Shown here: positions 45,936 through 54,471 of the stretch, piece by piece | Layout of the letters: every line of letters starts with the position of its first letter | Numbering within the stretch: the stretch's first letter is position 1 | From: Mesorhizobium_B sp963522145 | Lineage (GTDB): Bacteria > Pseudomonadota > Alphaproteobacteria > Rhizobiales > Rhizobiaceae | Assembly (NCBI GenBank): GCA_963522145.1 | Contig: CAUQXI010000006.1 | Location: forward strand, 62,001-126,000 | Direction: 5' to 3' | Length of the DNA stretch: 64,000 nt | The notes under the pieces: generated by a model | Seen by the model: the letters and a program-made list of their open reading frames with translations, nothing else | Database searches by the model: none | What the model was told of the DNA's origin: nothing | Translations under genes and position numbers: made by a program

Positions 45936-46352
45936 ATGGGTGAAGCCGTTGACGCCGTGTATGTTCCAACCGATGACGAGCCGTTCATGAACGAACGGCA
46001 GAAGTCTTATTTCCGGGCCAAGCTGCAGGACTGGAAGCAGGACATTCTCCGCGAGGCGCGCGAGACGCTGGAGATCCTCCAGCAGGAAAACGCCAACCAT
46101 CCCGATCTGGCGGATCGCGCCTCGTCCGAGACGGACCGTGCGATCGAACTGCGCGCCCGCGATCGCCAGCGCAAGCTGATCTCCAAGATCGACTCCGCGT
46201 TGAGCCGTATCGAGGACGGGACATATGGCTATTGCGAGGAAACCGGCGATCCGATCGCGCTCAAACGCCTTGCGGCCCGTCCCATCGCGACACTTTCCAT
46301 CGAAGCGCAGGAACGTCACGAGCGCCGCGAGAAGGTGTATCGCGACGAGTAG
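45936..46352 (+). CDS. dksA: DksA transcription factor, single-cysteine alphaproteobacterial type
   Basis: A 138-residue protein of the DksA/TraR family, which binds the secondary channel of RNA polymerase and works with ppGpp. The N-terminal coiled coil is followed by DRASSETDRAIELRARDRQ with the conserved Asp-containing tip region. The C-terminal finger reads YGYCEETGDPIALKRL and then SIEAQERHE. Only one of the four zinc Cys of E. coli DksA remains, as in other alphaproteobacterial DksA. It is monocistronic, preceded by a promoter-like sequence. Confidence 0.93.
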   Translation: MGEAVDAVYVPTDDEPFMNERQKSYFRAKLQDWKQDILREARETLEILQQENANHPDLADRASSETDRAIELRARDRQRKLISKIDSALSRIEDGTYGYCEETGDPIALKRLAARPIATLSIEAQERHERREKVYRDE

Positions 46353-46421
46353 GACGTGACTTTCTCTGCGGCGGTCAGCTGTAGAGAAAATCGTACCGGC
46401 TTAGGTAATGCGTCTTCGTCG

Positions 46422-47369
46422 CTACCGTTTCTGACTGGACAGCTCGCCAAGCAGCCTCGTCATCTCGTCGTCGAGTGACAAAGGACGCTGGGTGGCCGCG
46501 GGGGCAGGCTCGTCCATGTCGAGATCGAGCTCGTTCAGCAGGGCATCGTCGAAATCATCATCCAAGACGTCCGGCCTGCTTGCCTGAGGTGCCTGCGGCT
46601 GCGGGGGGCGTGATGCTGCCCGCGGCGCTTCGACCTGTTGCGCGAAGGCGGGGTTGGGCTCCGCTCTTCTCGGGTCGGCCGAACGGATCGCATCCTGCCG
46701 CGGGTCGATCGCGCGGCTTGCCGGCATCACATTGCGATCGCTGGCTGGACGCACCTCCTCACGGCGCGGCGCCTGATTCTGCGGTCCGTTTGCCCTGACC
46801 GGGTGTGCTTGCGGCTGCGGCGGACGAGGGATCATGACGGGCGGGCGGGGATCGGGGATTGGCGGCACGCTCGGCGGCGCGAGTTCCGGCTCGCGCATTG
46901 CTGCTGGTTCGCTGCGCGCGGGCTGAGGTCGGGGTGCTTCAACTCGTGGCATCTCGGCCCTTGGCATCTCGGCACGCCGTGGATCGACTCGCGCCGGCTC
47001 GGCTCGCTCGGGGACATGATCCTCGCCGGATGTTTCCATCGCCAGTTCCCGCGCTTCCGGGCGGCGCGGTGCGATCGTACGGATGTTCTGCTCGACGACG
47101 ACGTCGGACGGTCCGCCGATCAGCAACAGATGCTCCACATCGTCACGTCGCACGAGAATCAGCCGGCGATGACTGTCCACCGCGGTCGCGTCCATCACTG
47201 AAAGGCGCGTCTTGCGGTTCCGCCCCCCGGCGACAAAGGTGCCCGAATTCAAGCCGCGCACTAGCCTGACGATGGCGAGAATCACCAAGAGCACGAGAAG
47301 GGCGCCAAGCGTCCAGAAGATCGCGTTCACATATTCCGGACCCACCAGGTCCGACAGCCACTCAGGCAT
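46422..47369 (-). CDS. FliO-domain membrane protein with Pro/Arg-rich tail
   Basis: A 315-residue protein from the ATG at 47369 (MPEWLSDLVGPEYVN), preceded by GAGGTGG. One membrane helix lies at about residues 16-37. A short FliO-like domain follows (RLSVMDATAVDSHRRLILV; DVEHLLLIGGPSDVVVEQNI), and then about 190 residues rich in Pro, Arg, Ala and Glu. The C-terminal end DDALLNELDLDMDEP is acidic. FliO helps assemble the flagellar export gate; no other flagellar gene is near. A flagellar role is therefore open. Confidence 0.75.
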   Translation of the reverse strand: MPEWLSDLVGPEYVNAIFWTLGALLVLLVILAIVRLVRGLNSGTFVAGGRNRKTRLSVMDATAVDSHRRLILVRRDDVEHLLLIGGPSDVVVEQNIRTIAPRRPEARELAMETSGEDHVPERAEPARVDPRRAEMPRAEMPRVEAPRPQPARSEPAAMREPELAPPSVPPIPDPRPPVMIPRPPQPQAHPVRANGPQNQAPRREEVRPASDRNVMPASRAIDPRQDAIRSADPRRAEPNPAFAQQVEAPRAASRPPQPQAPQASRPDVLDDDFDDALLNELDLDMDEPAPAATQRPLSLDDEMTRLLGELSSQKR

Positions 47370-47576
47370 CCCCACCTCGTCCCGAAACATCTGCCCCTCT
47401 CGACACTAGACTGTCCGGGTTCCGGCCTGCAACTGCGTTCGTGCTTGCGATCCAGGCATCGTTTGTGACGACGTAGCGTGAGCTTGCTCTTGTCGGCGGC
47501 GGGGGCGATGTGATTCAAGCCTCGCAACATCTTCATGCCGTAACGTGGCGGTTGAGCAGCGCTTTCGATCGTTCCC

Positions 47577-47621
47577 TGTTCGATCCGGCCCTGTTCGATC
47601 CGGCCTTGTTCGATCCGGCGG
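47577..47621. repeat. three 15-base tandem repeats before cckA
   Basis: TGTTCGATCCGGCCC, TGTTCGATCCGGCCT and TGTTCGATCCGGCGG follow each other directly, ending 14 bases before the cckA ATG, just upstream of its ribosome site. Confidence 0.85.
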
Positions 47622-47634
47622 AATTCGAGGAACC

Positions 47635-50238
47635 ATGGCCCCCCAGCCGCGCAACGACTTTTATCCTGCCCCGATGGTGGATCGCGGCACCTCGCCGGGC
47701 ATCGTGGCGCGGCTGATCGTGTTCTTCGTCGTGCTCACGGGATCGGCCGTGATCTTCGCCATCTTCCGCGAGCGCCTCGGAGACCCCTTCCTGCTCGGCA
47801 TGCTGGGCGTGCTGGCCATGATCGGCGTGGGCTACCTTTTCGCGACCGCGATCGGCTTTGTTCGCATTGCGCCGCGCTCGACCGGCGATGAGCTTTCCAA
47901 GGCTTTTGTCGATTCGATGCCTCAGGGTCTCCTGGTCACTGATGCCAAGAGCCGGGTGATCTATGCCAACCGCGCTTATGCCGAAATGACCGGCGCGTCC
48001 GCTGCGGCTGATCTCCGCACGGTTGAGTCGCTGCTGTCAGACGATCCTGCCGCTGCGCCGACGATCGATCGTCTGGCGACCGGTTTGAAGGACGGGATCA
48101 ATGGCGACGGCGAGTTCCGGCTGACGCAGGCGATCCGCCCCGGCTCGACACCCGGCGCGCGGTGGTATCGCCTGCGTGCCGGACGCTTCAAGGCTCCGGG
48201 CCAGCGTCAGCCGCTTTCGGCGTGGCAACTCGCCGACATCTCGCGCGAGCGGGCGGAGCAGGAGCGCTTCTTTCTCGATTTGCAGAAGGCGATCGATCAT
48301 CTCGACCATGCGCCTGCGGGCTTCTTCGCCGCCGATGGCGACGACCGCATCACCTATGTGAATGCAACGCTGGCCGGCTGGCTCAGCATCGACCTTGCCA
48401 GCTTCACCCCGGGCTCGCTCAGCTTGCGCGAGATCGTGGCGGGAGACGGAATGGCGCTGGTGCATTCGGTCAAGGCCGATCCTGGCACCACGCGCAATGC
48501 AGTGATCGACCTCGACCTGGCGACCAGCAGCGGCAAGGCGCTGCCTGTGCGCTTCATGCACCGAGCCTCCGCGGGCCGCGACGGCGCGCCGGGACCGAGC
48601 CGTACCATCGTGCTCAACCGCGCGCAGGGAGAAGATGCGTCCAGCGCGTTGCGGGCGGCGGAAATCCGCTTCACGCGCTTCTTCAACTCGACGCCGATGG
48701 CGATCGCAGGTGTGGATCAGGCCGGGCGTATCCTGCGCACCAACGCGCCGTTCCTTTCGCTGTTTGCGAGCGTCGTGGACCGCGATGCGGTGGACCGCCA
48801 TGTGCGGCTGGACACGGTGATCGATGAGCGCGACCGCCCCGCGCTCGCAGCGGCGCTCGAGAAGGCGCAGGCGCGACAGGCCGACATCTCGCCGATCGAT
48901 ACGCGTGTGCCCGGCGAAGGCGGCGAGCGGCATATGCGCTTCTATGTGAACGCCGTCGCCGACGGCACCGACGCCGATGGCGCCGAGGAGGCGGCGATCG
49001 TTTATGCCGTTGAAACCACTGAGCAGAAGGCGCTTGAAGCGCAGATGGCGCAAAGCCAGAAGATGCAGGCGGTTGGCCAGCTTGCCGGCGGCATCGCGCA
49101 TGACTTCAACAATGTGCTGACGGCCATCATCATGTCGTCGGACCTTCTGCTCACCAACCAGCGTCCGTCCGATCCGTCCTTCCCAGACATTATGAACATC
49201 AAGCAGAATGCCAACCGCGCCGCCTCGCTGGTGCGCCAGCTGCTTGCCTTCTCACGCCGGCAAACCTTGCGTCCGGAGGTGCTCAATCTTGTGGACGTGC
49301 TCGCGGACGTTCGCATGCTGCTCGCCCGCCTTGTGGGCACGGAGGTGAGGCTCAAGATCGAGCATGGGCGCGATCTTTGGCCGGTGCGCGCCGATCTCGG
49401 GCAATTCGAGCAGGTCGTGGTGAACCTCGCGGTCAATGCGCGCGATGCGATGCCGGGGGGTGGCGACCTTTCCATCCGGACGCGCAATGTTTCGGCTTCG
49501 GAAGCCCAGGCCTTCGCCTATCGTGAGCTGACGCCCGGCGACTATGTGCTGGTGGAGGTGACGGATAGCGGCACCGGCATTCCGGCCGATGTGAAGGCGC
49601 AGATTTTCGAGCCGTTCTTCACCACCAAGGAAATCGGCAAAGGCACGGGCCTCGGGCTTTCCATGGTCTATGGCATCGTCAAGCAGACGGGAGGTTTCAT
49701 CTTCTGCGAGTCCGAGCCGGGGAAGGGCGCCTCCTTCCTGATCTTCCTGCCGCGTCACGTGCCGGGCGCCGTCGCACCTGCCGCCGAGGCAGAAAGTGCT
49801 GTGGAGCCGCAGGCAGGTGTTCCGCCGGTGTCCAAACCGTCGCAAGCGAGCGGCGACCTGTCCGGTTCCGCGACGGTTCTGCTGGTGGAGGACGAGGACG
49901 CGGTCCGCATGGGGGGCATGCGCGCGTTGACCTCCAAGGGCTACCGTGTGCTCGAAGCCTCGTCCGGCGTGGAAGCGCTGGAGGTTTATCACGCGGAAGG
50001 CGGCAAAGTGGATATCGTCGTATCCGACGTGGTGATGCCGGAGATGGACGGGCCGACGCTCTTGGGCGAACTGCTCAAGCTTCAACCGGACGTCAAGTTC
50101 ATCTTCGTGTCCGGCTATGCGGAGGATGCCTTCGCGCGCAACCTGCCGGCCGATGCCAAGTTCGGGTTCCTGCCCAAGCCGTTTTCGCTCAAGCAGCTCG
50201 CCACCGTGGTCAAGGACATGCTGGAGCGACCGGACTGA
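47635..50238 (+). CDS. cckA: cell-cycle hybrid sensor histidine kinase CckA
   Basis: An 867-residue hybrid kinase from the ATG at 47635, preceded by GAGGA. Two membrane helices near residues 20-40 and 45-65 are followed by PAS-type sensor domains, then HisKA with His489 in LAGGIAHDFNNVLTAII, HATPase (LAVNARDAMPGGGDL; EPFFTTKEIGKGTGLGLS), and a C-terminal receiver with Asp798 in IVVSDVVMPEMDGP. This architecture and the HDFNN motif are typical of CckA, which through ChpT controls CtrA in alphaproteobacteria. No chpT or ctrA is in the window. Confidence 0.93.
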   Translation: MAPQPRNDFYPAPMVDRGTSPGIVARLIVFFVVLTGSAVIFAIFRERLGDPFLLGMLGVLAMIGVGYLFATAIGFVRIAPRSTGDELSKAFVDSMPQGLLVTDAKSRVIYANRAYAEMTGASAAADLRTVESLLSDDPAAAPTIDRLATGLKDGINGDGEFRLTQAIRPGSTPGARWYRLRAGRFKAPGQRQPLSAWQLADISRERAEQERFFLDLQKAIDHLDHAPAGFFAADGDDRITYVNATLAGWLSIDLASFTPGSLSLREIVAGDGMALVHSVKADPGTTRNAVIDLDLATSSGKALPVRFMHRASAGRDGAPGPSRTIVLNRAQGEDASSALRAAEIRFTRFFNSTPMAIAGVDQAGRILRTNAPFLSLFASVVDRDAVDRHVRLDTVIDERDRPALAAALEKAQARQADISPIDTRVPGEGGERHMRFYVNAVADGTDADGAEEAAIVYAVETTEQKALEAQMAQSQKMQAVGQLAGGIAHDFNNVLTAIIMSSDLLLTNQRPSDPSFPDIMNIKQNANRAASLVRQLLAFSRRQTLRPEVLNLVDVLADVRMLLARLVGTEVRLKIEHGRDLWPVRADLGQFEQVVVNLAVNARDAMPGGGDLSIRTRNVSASEAQAFAYRELTPGDYVLVEVTDSGTGIPADVKAQIFEPFFTTKEIGKGTGLGLSMVYGIVKQTGGFIFCESEPGKGASFLIFLPRHVPGAVAPAAEAESAVEPQAGVPPVSKPSQASGDLSGSATVLLVEDEDAVRMGGMRALTSKGYRVLEASSGVEALEVYHAEGGKVDIVVSDVVMPEMDGPTLLGELLKLQPDVKFIFVSGYAEDAFARNLPADAKFGFLPKPFSLKQLATVVKDMLERPD

Positions 50239-50282
50239 ACCGGACGACCCAGTGAGGCGGCCAGCCTGGCGCAAGCAAGGGC

Positions 50283-50513
50283 ATGGACAATAGCGCATCG
50301 GAGAAGACTGCCGGGAGCAGAAGGCCCCTTCAGATGCGTTTCGCCACCCCTGAGGATTACCAGAAGAAGCGTCTGACCGATCGAATGGAGATTGCCCGGG
50401 CGCTTGCCGTGTTCCGCGAGCATGGCTGCGACGAGAACGATTTGTTGAACGAGCTTCTCAAGCTGTTCTATGTGGATCTCGATGAATATAACGAGATCTC
50501 GCGCGCGGCCTGA
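50283..50513 (+). CDS. conserved small protein of unknown function
   Basis: A 76-residue protein: MDNSASEKTAGSRRPLQM, then a helical region with MEIARALAVFREHGCDEND and LLNELLKLFYVDLDEYNE. One Cys. No signal peptide or membrane segment. It follows cckA by 44 bases on the same strand and may be co-transcribed. I do not recognise the family; the ordered, charged helices argue for a real gene. Confidence 0.65.
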   Translation: MDNSASEKTAGSRRPLQMRFATPEDYQKKRLTDRMEIARALAVFREHGCDENDLLNELLKLFYVDLDEYNEISRAA

Positions 50514-50540
50514 GCCGTCGCTCGTCCCGGCTTATGGCAG

Positions 50541-50562
50541 GGGAGCCGACATTCCGGCTCCC
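50541..50562. terminator. hairpin between convergent genes
   Basis: GGGAGCCG and CGGCTCCC pair perfectly over a 6-base loop between the stops of the 76-residue gene and gloA. No T-run is present, so it may be an attenuating or rho-dependent end. Confidence 0.4.
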
Positions 50563-50594
50563 GTCGAGATCGCAGGGCTCGCTTTCGCCGCGGC

Positions 50595-51035
50595 TCACCA
50601 GCTTCCGGTATTTTCCATGGATGCCCAAGGCTCGGCCTTTTCCAGCGCTTCGCCCTTTTGAAGAAGCTCGATCGAGATGTTGTCGGGTGAGCGGACGAAA
50701 GCCATGCGGCCATCGCGCGGCGGGCGATTGATCGTGACGCCTTGATCCATCAGGCGCTGGCAGGTCACGTAGATATCGTCCACCTCATAGGCGAGATGGC
50801 CGAAATTGCGCCCGCCGGGATAATCCTCCGAGTCCCAGTTGTAGGTCAGCTCGACCAGCGGCGCGCTTTCGGTGACGCCGCGATGCTCGTCCTCGGGGGC
50901 AGCAAGAAAGATCAGCGTGTACTTGCCTTCCCGGTTTTCGAAACGTCGCACCTCCTTGAGGCCCAGCTTGCTGCAGTAAAAGTCGAGCGACTGGTCGATG
51001 TCGGTGACGCGGACCATGGTGTGGAGATAGCGCAT
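50595..51035 (-). CDS. gloA: lactoylglutathione lyase (glyoxalase I)
   Basis: A 146-residue VOC protein, which turns the hemithioacetal of methylglyoxal and glutathione into S-lactoylglutathione. It begins MRYLHTMVRVTDIDQSLDFY with the metal His near residue 6, followed by LVELTYNWDSEDYPGG with the metal Glu, NFGHLAYEV with the second His and DNISIELLQ with the last Glu. Length and motifs fit bacterial GloA. It converges on the 76-residue gene. Confidence 0.95.
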   Translation of the reverse strand: MRYLHTMVRVTDIDQSLDFYCSKLGLKEVRRFENREGKYTLIFLAAPEDEHRGVTESAPLVELTYNWDSEDYPGGRNFGHLAYEVDDIYVTCQRLMDQGVTINRPPRDGRMAFVRSPDNISIELLQKGEALEKAEPWASMENTGSW

Positions 51036-51233
51036 AAGGAGCCTCGCTCTGGGGATTGCGCGGCATATACCGCGCTAAATACCGCTGGCAACCGCGTCGG
51101 GGGCGCGCTCCACATGGCCGGCCTGCCACAAGTGTTTAAAAATGCTTGAGGCGGCTCTTGCCTCGCAGCAAAAACGCAAGGCAATCTCCTTCGAGAATCA
51201 GTGTTCAGCGTGCGGTCGGGAAGGGTTCATCGG

Positions 51234-51824
51234 ATGGGGGAAAAGGGCTCTTTCATCCAGGCTGACGAAGCGGCGGGGGATGCGGCGCGACGGGGCATCG
51301 AGGCCGATGCAGACCTGACCGAGATTGCCGGCACGATCAAATGGTTCGACATGGCCAAGGGATATGGCTTCATCCTTCCGGACCAGAGCGTCGGCGGAGA
51401 CATACTCCTTCATGTGACCTGCCTGCGCCGCGACGGGCATCAGACTGCGCTGGAGGGCGCCCGCGTCGTCTGCCTCGTCAAGCAGGGCGAGCGGGGATTG
51501 CAGGCGTTCCGGGTCCTTTCGATGGACGCGTCTTCCGCTGTTCATCCTTCCGATCTTCAGCCGCGCACCCATGTGTCCGTCACTCCCGAGAGCGGCCTCG
51601 AACGCGCGCTCGTGAAGTGGTTCAACCGGACCAAGGGCTTCGGTTTCCTGACGCGCGGCGAGGGCACGGAAGACATCTTCATCCATATGGAAACGCTGCG
51701 CCGCTTCGGCATCGCCGAGCTTCGCCCCGGCCAGGTGGTGCTCGTCCGGTTCGGGCACGGCGACAAGGGCCTTATGGCCGCCGAAATTCATCCCGATATC
51801 GGCACCCTGCCGTCATCGCACTGA
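51234..51824 (+). CDS. double cold-shock-domain protein
   Basis: A 196-residue protein from the ATG at 51234, with GGGAAGGG upstream. It carries two cold-shock domains: first IKWFDMAKGYGFILPD with RNP-2 ILLHVTCL, then VKWFNRTKGFGFLTR with DIFIHMETLR, separated by a short linker. Such proteins bind single-stranded nucleic acid. Double-CSD proteins of about 190-200 residues are characteristic of alphaproteobacteria, where some respond to stationary phase. It is followed 50 bases later by a DUF192 gene. Confidence 0.93.
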   Translation: MGEKGSFIQADEAAGDAARRGIEADADLTEIAGTIKWFDMAKGYGFILPDQSVGGDILLHVTCLRRDGHQTALEGARVVCLVKQGERGLQAFRVLSMDASSAVHPSDLQPRTHVSVTPESGLERALVKWFNRTKGFGFLTRGEGTEDIFIHMETLRRFGIAELRPGQVVLVRFGHGDKGLMAAEIHPDIGTLPSSH

Positions 51825-51873
51825 GCCGGGCGTCTCGGCCGGCCGGCAGCAGGTTCGCCAGGGGTTTTCGTTT

Positions 51874-52377
51874 ATGCTTCTTTCCGTCAGACTCATTTCA
51901 AGCTTGGGCGCCGTGGCTCTTGTCGCGGCGGTCGATCTGTTCGGCAGCCAAAGCCTAGCCGAACAGGCAGCGATGATGCTGCCGACCGACCCCGCCCCGC
52001 TCGTCGCCGTCACGGATGAGGGCGATCGCAACTTCTCCATCGAAATCGCGGATGATGCGGCGGAACGCTCGGCCGGGCTGATGTTTCGGGAAACCATGCC
52101 GGAGGACCACGGCATGCTGTTCGTGATGGACAACACGGATCAGGTCGGCTTCTGGATGCAGAACACGCCCATGCCGCTCGACCTGCTGTTCATCGGGCCC
52201 GAGGGCAAGGTGAAGCGCATCATGCGGGGCGAGCCGATGTCGGAGGCTGTGATCTCTCCAGGTGAGCCCGTCCGCTTCGTGCTGGAGCTCAAGGCTGGAA
52301 CGGCAAAGCGTGTCGGCATCGAGAGCGGCGACATCGTTCGTCATCCCGTGATCACAGCCGTCGGCAATTCGGGCTGA
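51874..52377 (+). CDS. exported DUF192 protein
   Basis: A 167-residue protein with an N-terminal signal or anchor (LLSVRLISSLGAVALVAAV). The DUF192 core is AERSAGLMFRETMPEDHGML, VGFWMQNTPMPLDLLFI, then ESGDIVRHP. The family has no agreed function; it is found outside the cytoplasm in bacteria and archaea. The stop is only 6 bases from the alpha/beta-hydrolase gene, suggesting co-transcription. Confidence 0.9.
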   Translation: MLLSVRLISSLGAVALVAAVDLFGSQSLAEQAAMMLPTDPAPLVAVTDEGDRNFSIEIADDAAERSAGLMFRETMPEDHGMLFVMDNTDQVGFWMQNTPMPLDLLFIGPEGKVKRIMRGEPMSEAVISPGEPVRFVLELKAGTAKRVGIESGDIVRHPVITAVGNSG

Positions 52378-52383
52378 GGGCCT

Positions 52384-53169
52384 GTGCCCGAGTTGAAGCC
52401 GCAGTTCTTCACCCACGAAGGGTTCGATCTCTCCTTTATCGACACCGGTCCCGAAGGGGCGGGTGAGAGCGTTCTGCTGGTCCACGGCTTCGCCTCGAGT
52501 TTTCGCGTCAATTGGGTGGCGCCGAGTTGGACGACGACCCTTGCGGATGCGGGCTACCGGGTAGTGGCCTTCGATCATCGCGGGCATGGCTCTTCGACCA
52601 GGAGCCTCGATGCTTCGGTTTACGCGCCCGAGCGAATGGCAGCGGATGCCGTCGCGCTGCTTGACCATCTCGATATTCCGCGCGCGCACTTCATGGGCTA
52701 CTCGATGGGCGCGCGGGTCTGCGCCTTTGCAGCGCTTGCCGCGCCGGCACGTGCGGCAACGCTCGTGCTCGGCGGTCTCGGCATCGGCCTCGTGGAAGGC
52801 GTGGGCGACTGGGATCCGATCGCCGAAGCCCTGCTTGCTCCCGATGCATCCGCTCTGCCGCCAGGACGGCCCAAAACGTTCCGGACCTTTGCAGATCAGA
52901 CACGCAGCGACCGGCAGGCGCTCGCCGCCTGCATCTCGACCTCGCGCACCCTGCTTTCCGTCGAAGATGTCGCGCGCATCAGCCAGCCGACGCTGATCGC
53001 GGTTGGAACGCGCGACGACATTGCCGGCTCCCCGCAGGCACTGGCGGCACTAATGCCCGATGCCGAAACGCTTTCCATCGAGAACCGCGACCACATGCTT
53101 GCGGTCGGCGACCGCGCCTTCAAGGCGCGCGTGCTCGACTTCCTGCGGTCCCACCCGATCGGCGACTGA
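52384..53169 (+). CDS. alpha/beta hydrolase
   Basis: A 261-residue hydrolase starting with GTG at 52384. The oxyanion loop is VLLVHGFASSFRVNW, the nucleophile elbow is FMGYSMGARVC (Ser), the acid lies near GTRDDIAGSP and the His near ENRDHMLAVGDRA. No signal peptide, so it is cytosolic. Substrate unknown; possible esterase, lactonase or C-C hydrolase. It follows the DUF192 gene by 6 bases. Confidence 0.9.
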   Translation: MPELKPQFFTHEGFDLSFIDTGPEGAGESVLLVHGFASSFRVNWVAPSWTTTLADAGYRVVAFDHRGHGSSTRSLDASVYAPERMAADAVALLDHLDIPRAHFMGYSMGARVCAFAALAAPARAATLVLGGLGIGLVEGVGDWDPIAEALLAPDASALPPGRPKTFRTFADQTRSDRQALAACISTSRTLLSVEDVARISQPTLIAVGTRDDIAGSPQALAALMPDAETLSIENRDHMLAVGDRAFKARVLDFLRSHPIGD

Positions 53170-53302
53170 CGGATCACTTCTTCTGCGATCGCCTTGAACC
53201 GGTGCCTGTTCATTCCAATTGAACGGGCGGTGAAGCAAATACCATTCACCAGTGTCGTGCCATCTGCTAAGCGGCACGGACGCGTTGATGGAGTATCCCG
53301 GG

Positions 53303-54148
53303 ATGAGCACAGCGAGCGCCGTTCGTGGCAGGCTGCACGAGATCGATCCGATCTGGGACGCTGTTCGCGCCGAAGCCGCGGAAGCCGTCGCGCGTGATCC
53401 GCTGCTCGCGGCTTTTCTTTATTCCACCGTGCTGAACCACGACTCGCTCGAAGATGCCGTCATCCACCGGCTCGCCGAACGGCTCGCCCACCAGGACCTC
53501 GGCGCGGACCTGATCCGGCAAACCTTTGTTGCGATGATGCGCGACCAGCCGGAATGGACGCAGTGGGTGCGCGTCGACATCCAGGCCTATTACGATCGCG
53601 ACCCGGCTTGCGACCGGTTCCTGATGCCGGTGCTCTACTTCAAGGGCTTCCATGCCATCCAGACGCATCGGCTCGCGCATTGGCTGTGGCACAGGAACAG
53701 ACGTGACTTCGCGCTTTACCTGCAAAGCCGCTCGTCCTCCGTGTTCCAGACCGACATTCATCCGGCCTCGCGGCTGGGCAAAGGCATCTTCATCGATCAC
53801 GCCACCGGGCTCGTGGTCGGCCAGACGGCGCTGATCGAGGATAATGTCTCGATCCTGCACGGCGTGACTTTGGGCGGCACGGGCAAGGCGGGCGGCGACC
53901 GGCATCCGAAGATCCGCTACGGCGTGCTGATCGGCGCGGGCGCAAAAATCCTCGGCAATATCGAGATCGGTCATTGCTCGAAGATCGCGGCCGGCTCCGT
54001 CGTGCTTGCTCCCGTGCCCAACAACAAGACAGTTGCCGGCGTGCCTGCCCGGGTGGTGGGCGAAAGCGGCTGCGACCAGCCGGCGCGCGCGATGGACCAG
54101 CATCTGCCCTCGCAGGCGATGGACCAGGTTCTGTCTTTCGATATCTGA
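53303..54148 (+). CDS. cysE: serine O-acetyltransferase
   Basis: A 281-residue enzyme that makes O-acetyl-L-serine for cysteine synthesis. The N-terminal helical part reads DPIWDAVRAEAAEAVARDP; the left-handed beta-helix starts near DIHPASRLGKGIFIDHATG and contains VTLGGTGKAGGDRHPKI and VLAPVPNNKTVAGVPARVV. The catalytic His is in FIDHATG. I chose the ATG at 53303 because GGAG sits 9 bases upstream; earlier in-frame starts add at most 17 residues. Confidence 0.96.
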   Translation: MSTASAVRGRLHEIDPIWDAVRAEAAEAVARDPLLAAFLYSTVLNHDSLEDAVIHRLAERLAHQDLGADLIRQTFVAMMRDQPEWTQWVRVDIQAYYDRDPACDRFLMPVLYFKGFHAIQTHRLAHWLWHRNRRDFALYLQSRSSSVFQTDIHPASRLGKGIFIDHATGLVVGQTALIEDNVSILHGVTLGGTGKAGGDRHPKIRYGVLIGAGAKILGNIEIGHCSKIAAGSVVLAPVPNNKTVAGVPARVVGESGCDQPARAMDQHLPSQAMDQVLSFDI

Positions 54149-54261
54149 CAGGCGGTCGGTGTTCGATCGCTTACGGAGCGTCCGCCGGCAGGGCGGGCTT
54201 CCAGCCTTTACAGGTCGGGCAGCCCGTGCCAAACGCCGAGCCCGAGCCAAGGAGAAGCGGT

Positions 54262-54465
54262 TTGAAGCCCGACGAGATCAAGAAGCTGGACGCCTATTTC
54301 AAGCGTGCCTTCGGCAATCCGCGCCTGCAGGTGAAGGCACGTCCCCGCAAGGAAGACTCGGCGGAAGTGTATATGGGCGACGAGTTTCTCGGCATCGTCT
54401 TCAAGGACGAGGATGACGGCGACTATAATTTCTCGATGGCGATCCTCGATATCGACCTCGCCTGA
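54262..54465 (+). CDS. DUF3126 small protein
   Basis: A 67-residue protein starting with TTG at 54262; AAGGAG lies 8 bases upstream and decides the start. The sequence KPDEIKKLDAYFKRAFGN, then VKARPRKEDSAEVYMGDEFL and FKDEDDGDYNFSMAILDI, is DUF3126, a family confined mainly to alphaproteobacteria. Function unknown. The gene follows cysE by 113 bases and meets a convergent gene 6 bases downstream. Confidence 0.85.
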   Translation: MKPDEIKKLDAYFKRAFGNPRLQVKARPRKEDSAEVYMGDEFLGIVFKDEDDGDYNFSMAILDIDLA

Positions 54466-54471
54466 TCGCTT

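Noticed and set aside
47545..47634. 30-residue N-terminal extension of CckA over the 15-base repeats
   Set aside because: The ATG at 47635 has a good ribosome site and the extension is Arg/Gly-rich from the repeats.
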